This document shows positions 58,681 through 64,000 of a stretch of 64,000 nucleotides of DNA, piece by piece (the first letter of the stretch is position 1; every line of letters begins with the position of its first letter). Under the pieces are notes generated by a model. That model made no database searches. It saw only the letters and a list, made by a program, of their open reading frames with translations, and had not been told where the DNA came from. The position numbers and the translations under genes were made by a program. The stretch is from Argentina anserina (lineage: Eukaryota > Streptophyta > Magnoliopsida > Rosales > Rosaceae). The stretch lies in contig NC_065874.1 of NCBI RefSeq assembly GCF_933775445.1, positions 24,436,501 to 24,500,500 on the forward strand, in the 5' to 3' direction.

Positions 58681-61407
58681 AATGGGAAAACTGGGAGTAA
58701 GTTTATGGTTTTCATTGTTAAGGATTACATTTAGATTTCATTTTTCTGGGTTGGGAATATCTTAATTCTTACTGCAAGTTTCATTCTCTTACAGATTAGA
58801 AAGAGTAAGAAGAGACTTAGGCCGGAGGAAGCAGCCGAAACAATCATTACATCTGGACCTGGTACAACTCTGTCTCTCTCTGCTCAGACGACTCCGGTCA
58901 ATTCTTCTTCTGGTACAACTCCTTCTCTCTCTAATTCATTGCCCCAAATTAGTGAAGAAGCTTCTGATGTTAGTCAAGATACTCGGAATAGTAGGAAACG
59001 CAGTTGGGTATGGAAGAATTTTGATGAATATACAGACAGGAAAGTCACTAAGGTGAAGGGTAAGAAAGATATTGTACATGAATCTCAGAGGGCCAAGTGT
59101 AGATACTGTCCTAAGGGTCCTTTAGGAGACTATGCTTGTGATTCTCGTAGCAATGGAAATTCAGGGATGCTTAGGCACTTAAAGTTTAACTGCAAGTTTT
59201 ATCCGGGTAGGAAAGTGAAAGTAGTAGAGAAAAATCAGCCAGTATTTTCTAGTGATAAAAGTAAGGGCAATACGATGAAGATGATAGCATATAATCCTGA
59301 TGCAGTGATGCAAGCTTGTGTTGAAATGGTTGTAGTTGATGAACTTCCTTTTAGGTTTGTTGAAAAGTAAGGATTTAGGCACTTTTGTCATGTTGCAGTG
59401 CCTTTGTTTAAAGTCCCTTGTAGGAAAACTTTGGTGAAGAACTTTCTGAGTTTGTATGATAAGACGAAGAAGAAGTTGATTTCTGATATTAAATGTCATC
59501 GGGTGTGCCTCACTACCGATACTTGGACAAGTGTTCAAAACATGAACTACATGGTGCTAACGGCACACTTTATCGATGATAAGTGGGAAATGCATAAGAG
59601 GATAATCAACTTCTGCATTATATCTTCTCACAGCGGGAATTCTATAGGTCTTCTTATCGAGGCGTGTTTGCTTCAGTGGGGAATTAGCAAGGTTCTTACC
59701 ATCACAGTCGATAATGCTGCAGCAAATAAGTGTGCCATTGATTATGTTAGGTCCAAACTGAACAAAAGAGAAAAACCGGAATCCATATTAGGGGGTCAGC
59801 ACATGCATGTTAGGTGTACAGCCCATATTTGTAATTTGATAGTTGGAAGTGGGTTAAAAAGGTTGAATAAAGCAGTGTTAGCGATAAGAAACGCAGTGAA
59901 GTTTGTGAGATCTTCACCATCAAGGTTGGAAAGCTTTAATCATGTGCAGCAAAGGAAGAGATCTCTTGTCAAAGTCTGGTTGTTATGGATGTTCCTACAA
60001 GGTGGAATTCAACATTTTTAATGTTGCAAGCTGCCTTGAAGTTCAAAGCAGTCTTTGCAAGAATGGCAGTTGAAGCAGACACTGGTTTTGCAGCATATTT
60101 CAATGAGCCTGACGAAGAGTTCGATGAGGAGGGAAACTTGCTTCCAACCAAAGGTAGGAGGCCTAAAGTAGGACCACCCGAGGAGGAAGAATGGTATAAG
60201 GCAAAAGTGTTTGTGCATTTTCTTTTGACGTTTTTCGAAGCTACTCTAAGAGCTAGTGCAAGTAATCGTCCCACTATCCACACCACATTTCATGATGTTT
60301 TAGCAATGGAAACTGAGATTGGAAAGCTCCTTGTGCAGCCTGAAATAGCAACACAAACAGAAACTGAGAAGACTTTGTATGAGATGGCCCAACAGATGAA
60401 GGCCAAGTTCCTCAAGTACTACGGGACTTATTCTGATTTAAATCCATTGGTATTTGTGGGGCTGATTCTTGATCCTAGGTGTAAGCTCAGACACATAAGT
60501 CATCTCTTCACAATAGAAGGCTTTACCAAGCAAGAGGTGGAGACTAAAACGAAGAAGTTGAAGGATGTGTTGATGTCCTTGTATGAAGAATATGCACCAA
60601 CGTATGCTACTGTAAAGAAGACAGCTGAAAGAAACGTTAGTAGCACATCACAAAGCTCAGGATCAAGTAGTGGCAGCAGAGGTTACATGGCTGACTGGAG
60701 CAAGGTTGTTTCTGAGCTTGATGAGGCTGTGGTTGTGCATGAAGTTGACAAATACTTGCTGGATCCTCTTGAGGTCACTAACCCTAATGCGAAGGAAGCA
60801 TTTGAATTTCCTATTTTGCTATGGTGGAGGATGAATGGACCCAAGTACCCTATTCTTGCAGCAATAGCCAAAGATGTAATGGCTATTCAAGTTTCAATTG
60901 TTGCATCCGAGTCTGCTTTTAGCACCGGAGGCAGAGTCATTGACAGCTTTAGGAGTTCCTTGACTCCTAAATCTGTTGAAGCATTGATATGTTTACAAAG
61001 CTGGTTGAGGGGTAATGAAATTAGCTGCATACAAGAGGAACCATCCATTACAGACAATGAGTTTTATGAGCAGTGTGAGAGAGGTAATTCATTTTGAATT
61101 GTTGATTACTTGATTGTTTGTGGTTTAGTCACTTTAATGCTATCTTATTAATTTATTTTGAAGCATTGATTACAAATTTGTTGAAGCATTGATTGTTAGA
61201 CACTTAAGACTGGGTACTAAATGTCTAAATGAAATTGTTTGTCTTTCAGAGCATGTAAGCACAGCCTCTTCAAGTAATTGTCCTCCTCCAACATTCAAGG
61301 GAAAGAAACAAGTTGTTGAAGTTGATGATGAATCAGATGATGAACTTGTTGAAGTTAGTGATGATGACACTGAGCTGGGATCTGAATATGATTCAGAGAC
61401 AAGTTAA
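58681..61407 (+). pseudogene. hAT transposase (BED zinc finger, RICESLEEPER-like), broken
   Basis: Exons 58681-58695, 58795-61083 and 61250-61407, with GT-AG junctions. Features in order: basic N-terminus; BED zinc finger with CRYC and later LRHLKFNC; RNase H-like core with TTDTWTS and the block around VDNAAANKCA; CTAHICNL; DVPTRWNST; hAT dimerisation region SAFSTGGRVIDSFRSSLTP (about 60916-60970); an acidic tail. Two lesions: TAA at 59368-59370 where the flanking residues (PFRFVEK, GFRHF) are conserved in relatives, and loss of frame (one base fewer) between about 59940 and 59965, before DVPTRW. It is therefore non-autonomous unless trans-activated. The region after 61083 could also be read as a short C-terminus without splicing. 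Confidence 0.88.
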
Positions 61408-61800
61408 TGGTGTTTTATCTGAAGCTATTGTTGTTGCTATGTTCTTGATATGTTATTATTTATTAAGTTTGCTATGAAGTATGAACTGTTTACTGTTGTT
61501 TTCGGCTACTGGTTTTGTATTAAGTTTGGCCTTTTGCTACTGGTTTTGTATTAAGTTTGGCCTTTTGCTACTGGTTTGTATTAAGTTTGGCTACTGGTTT
61601 TGTATTAGTTTGCTATATCAGTATGAACTTGTTATTGTGCTATGTTCTTGATTGCAAGCAGTAATGTGCAGGTTTTCAAAAAAAAAAAGTAATATGCAGA
61701 ATGGTCCCGATTGGTCCCGAACCCGTCCCGAACCTATCGGGATCGGGATGATTCGGTATTAGGTCGAATCCTGACCCGTCCCGTACCGATCCCAGCCCTA

Positions 61801-61808
61801 GTGATCGT
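61801..61808. repeat. 8-bp hAT target-site duplication, right copy
   Basis: GTGATCGT, matching 58127-58134. On the minus strand it encodes the last recognisable copia residues (L-R-S), so the target lay at the tip of the copia fragment. Confidence 0.93.
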
Positions 61809-64000
61809 AGCCAAACACATTCTTTAACTGCTTCATGGAGAGCGATGATCTCCGCGTGATTCGAAGAAGTAGCAACAAGAGTTTGCTTAGTGGATCTCCA
61901 AGATATCGCCGTATTTTCAATGGTAAACACATAACCGGTTTGAGAACGAGCCTTGTGAGGGTCAGAGAGGTACCCTACGTCGGCATAACCAACTAACAAG
62001 TTGTTTGGAGTCTTTGCATCGGGGGAAAGAGCTGCACGGGACCGGTTGCTGCTCTCGGCACCGTGCACGGTCTCCACGCCATGGCGGCCGGTGGCGTCGC
62101 TGCGGCGTACGGCGGCAAGGCCGGGGTCGGCGACGGCGGTGGTGCGGGGAGATACCGTGGCGGTGTTCTCTCTGCAATAGGGGTAGAACAATCCCATGTC
62201 AAGGGAACCTTTCAAGTACCGAAACAAATGCTTGATTCCATTCCAATGACGTAGCGTAGGCGCGGAGCTAAATCTAGCTAATAAGTTCACTGCGAAAGAT
62301 ATGTCTGGTCTAGTGCATTGAGCAAGATACAATAGTGCACCAATTGCACTAAGGTATGGAACTTCAGGACCAAGAACTTCTTCATCATCCTCTTTAGGAC
62401 GGAAGGGATCATTCTTGATATCTAGACTTCGGACGACCATGGGAGTAGACAATGGACTGCATAGATCCATATTGAAACGTCAAAGCATCTTCTGTGTGAA
62501 ATTTGACTGATGCACTAAGATGTCGTCGGCCCTATGCATAAGCTCAAGGCCGAGACAGAATTTCGTCCTCCCTAGGTCTTTCATGTCAAATTCCGACTTC
62601 AAATAAGACACGGTCTCTTCAATCTCATCAAGAGTACCGATTATGTTCATGTCATCAACGTAGAACGCAACGATGACGAATCCGGAATTTGTCTTTCGTA
62701 TGAACACGCATGGGCATAGTTCATCATTCTTGTAACACCTTCTCACCAAGTATTGATGCAACCGATTGTATCACATTCTTCCGGATTGCTTTAACCCGTA
62801 CAATGAACGACGTAATCTGACTGCATGAGCACTCCGTGGTCTAGAGGCACTTGATGGAGGTAAAGGTAGTCCCTCTGGAGCTTTCATGTATATCTTTGCG
62901 TCAAAATCCCCATAGAGATAAGCTGTGACCACATCCATAAGCTGCATGTTTAGTCTTTCAGACACTAGCAGACTAATAAAGTTGCGGAAGGTAATGATGT
63001 CCATAACAGGAGAATAAGTCTCTTCATAGTCAATACCAGGTCATTGTGAGAATCCTTGCGCCACGAGTCTTGCCTTATAGTGAACGATCTCGTTCATCTC
63101 ATTACGCTTACGAATGAAGACCCATTTATGTCCAACTGGTTTGACATCTCTTGGAGTCAATTCAACCTTTCCGAAGACTTCTCTCTTCGCTAATGAGTCA
63201 AGTTCTACCTAGATTGCTTCCTTCCACTTCGGTCAATCTGCTCTACGTTCGCATTCAGCTACAGAGCGAGGTTCAACGTCGTCTTCAGATATGATCTCAT
63301 GTGCGACGGAATAAGCGAAAACGTCATCAATGCATGTAGTGGCTCGGTTTCGGACCGACTGCTCACTTGTGTAGTTCACTGAGATTTTGTTGTTCTCTGG
63401 CATCAAACAAGGTTCCATAGCGTCCCACGGTAACACTTTAGTTGATTCATGGACATAGCTGTAATCAGAGACAACTTCATACGATGGTGATTCATCGTTG
63501 ATGACGCGCTGTGCCTTAGTCGTTCGCTTCTTTCTAGGTTTTGAATCCCTAGAGTTTATCAGTCTCCCCCTTTTCCTTTGAGAAGCCGAGGCCGAAGCTG
63601 CTCCATGCCGGGCCATCTCGGCATCGTCGCCACAAGGGGCGCCGACAACACCACGGCGTACGGTGGTGCCGCCGCCGGCCTCCGTCCCACTGTCAGGGGC
63701 GGTGCCAACGTTGCTAGGTACAGGAGCTTGTCTTCCACGCCCGTATTTTGGGACATCCAACCGTGCCGGTACGTTCGCAGCGGGTATGTTCGATCTCGTC
63801 ACTTTAGCAATATCTACAAATCCGTCGGGCATCGAATCCGCGACTTTCGGGAGGTCGATAATGCGTTGCACTTCTAACTCGCTTTGAGCAGTGCGGGGAT
63901 CATAATGAGACATAGTGGGGACACACCACGTCAATTCCTGACGTTCATTTGGAATGATAACATTCCCATCTCCCCCTAACGACGGGAAGCATGTCTCATC
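61801..64000 (-). pseudogene. Ty1/copia pol fragment, decayed, running off the right edge
   Basis: On the minus strand from 64000 inward: integrase C-terminal/linker region (63236-64000); reverse transcriptase with WVFIRKR, GHKWVF, LMDVVTAYLYG, SLYGLKQSG and YVDDM (62640-62655 area); then MDLCSPLSTPMV, QCTRPDI and RNase H with GYADVGYLSD, ARSQTGYVF and SWRSTKQ to VKECVWLRS. The integrase-before-RT order defines Ty1/copia. In-frame stops occur at 62771-62773, 63041-63043, 63209-63211 and 63233-63235. A GC-rich segment (about 62013-62185) is inserted in frame before RNase H. The 3' end is truncated at 61801, where the hAT duplication and LTR fragment abut; no copia LTR is seen. Confidence 0.88.

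Larger units (their letters stand above)
58135..61800 (+). mobile_element. hAT DNA transposon, 3,666 bp
   Basis: The ends TAGGGCTGAGAATCC and (complement of the right end) TAGGGCTGGGATCGG are imperfect terminal inverted repeats, bounded by a perfect 8-bp duplication GTGATCGT. The subterminal 58160-58320 and 61700-61795 are rich in GACCCGTCCCG motifs in both orientations. The interior encodes a BED-finger hAT transposase with two breaks. The intact duplication implies a fairly recent insertion. Confidence 0.93.

Noticed and set aside
59368..59396. Reading the hAT TAA as part of a ~40-bp intron (GTAAGG...GCAG)
   Set aside because: The skipped residues GFRHFCHVA are conserved in related transposases and the intron would be too short for plants, so a nonsense change is more likely.

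Overview
This is a piece of a higher-plant nuclear genome. Genes have many introns and plant-only architectures (a vacuolar-type NHX antiporter, a DIR1-like lipid transfer protein, a DEK_C/SWIB protein), intergenic DNA is AT-rich, and roughly two thirds of the window is transposable element. I read it as a eudicot; a rosid such as Rosaceae is only a guess from repeat style.

Layout. 1-12,000: no intact gene; nested LTR relics (about 2,440-6,430 with a younger 4,903-6,024 insertion) and a terminal-inverted-repeat element (9,213-11,995) split by a solo LTR. 12,315-20,585 is the gene island: a Na+/H+ exchanger of 15 coding exons (+), a two-exon DIR1-like lipid transfer protein (-), and a five-exon DEK_C/SWIB/SWIB chromatin protein (-). 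20,758-25,648: a hAT-like relic carrying a palindromic composite LTR that starts about 550 bp upstream of the SWIB start codon. 26,294-39,917: a nine-exon serine peptidase S28 gene (Pro-X carboxypeptidase type) whose exons still join into one 495-codon frame, but which is cut at codon 6 by a complete 10.8-kb Ty3/gypsy element (29,086-39,899; two ~3-kb LTRs, PBS, 1,500-codon gag-pol, PPT, 5-bp target duplication GCATA). 41,019-46,670: a small inverted-repeat element next to a large fold-back-like element made of AGTTAC/GTAACT arrays, carrying decayed pentatricopeptide-repeat (PPR) coding fragments. 47,497-50,526: a solo LTR. 50,697-56,381: a second S28 gene copy, a pseudogene hit by three separate LTR insertions. 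56,384-64,000: an LTR fragment, a hAT transposon with a perfect 8-bp duplication, and a decayed Ty1/copia element running off the right edge.

One LTR family (ends TGTAATAACCC...GTCGTTACA) accounts for at least six insertion loci here. Only one still has an internal region, so LTR-LTR recombination has been active. The host genes do not form a pathway: NHX (ion and pH balance), DIR1-like LTP (apoplastic lipid signalling), SWIB (chromatin) and S28 peptidases are neighbours only. The main biological story is repeated, base-precise retrotransposon disruption of a tandem S28 peptidase pair, and the unusual fold-back element with hexamer arrays.
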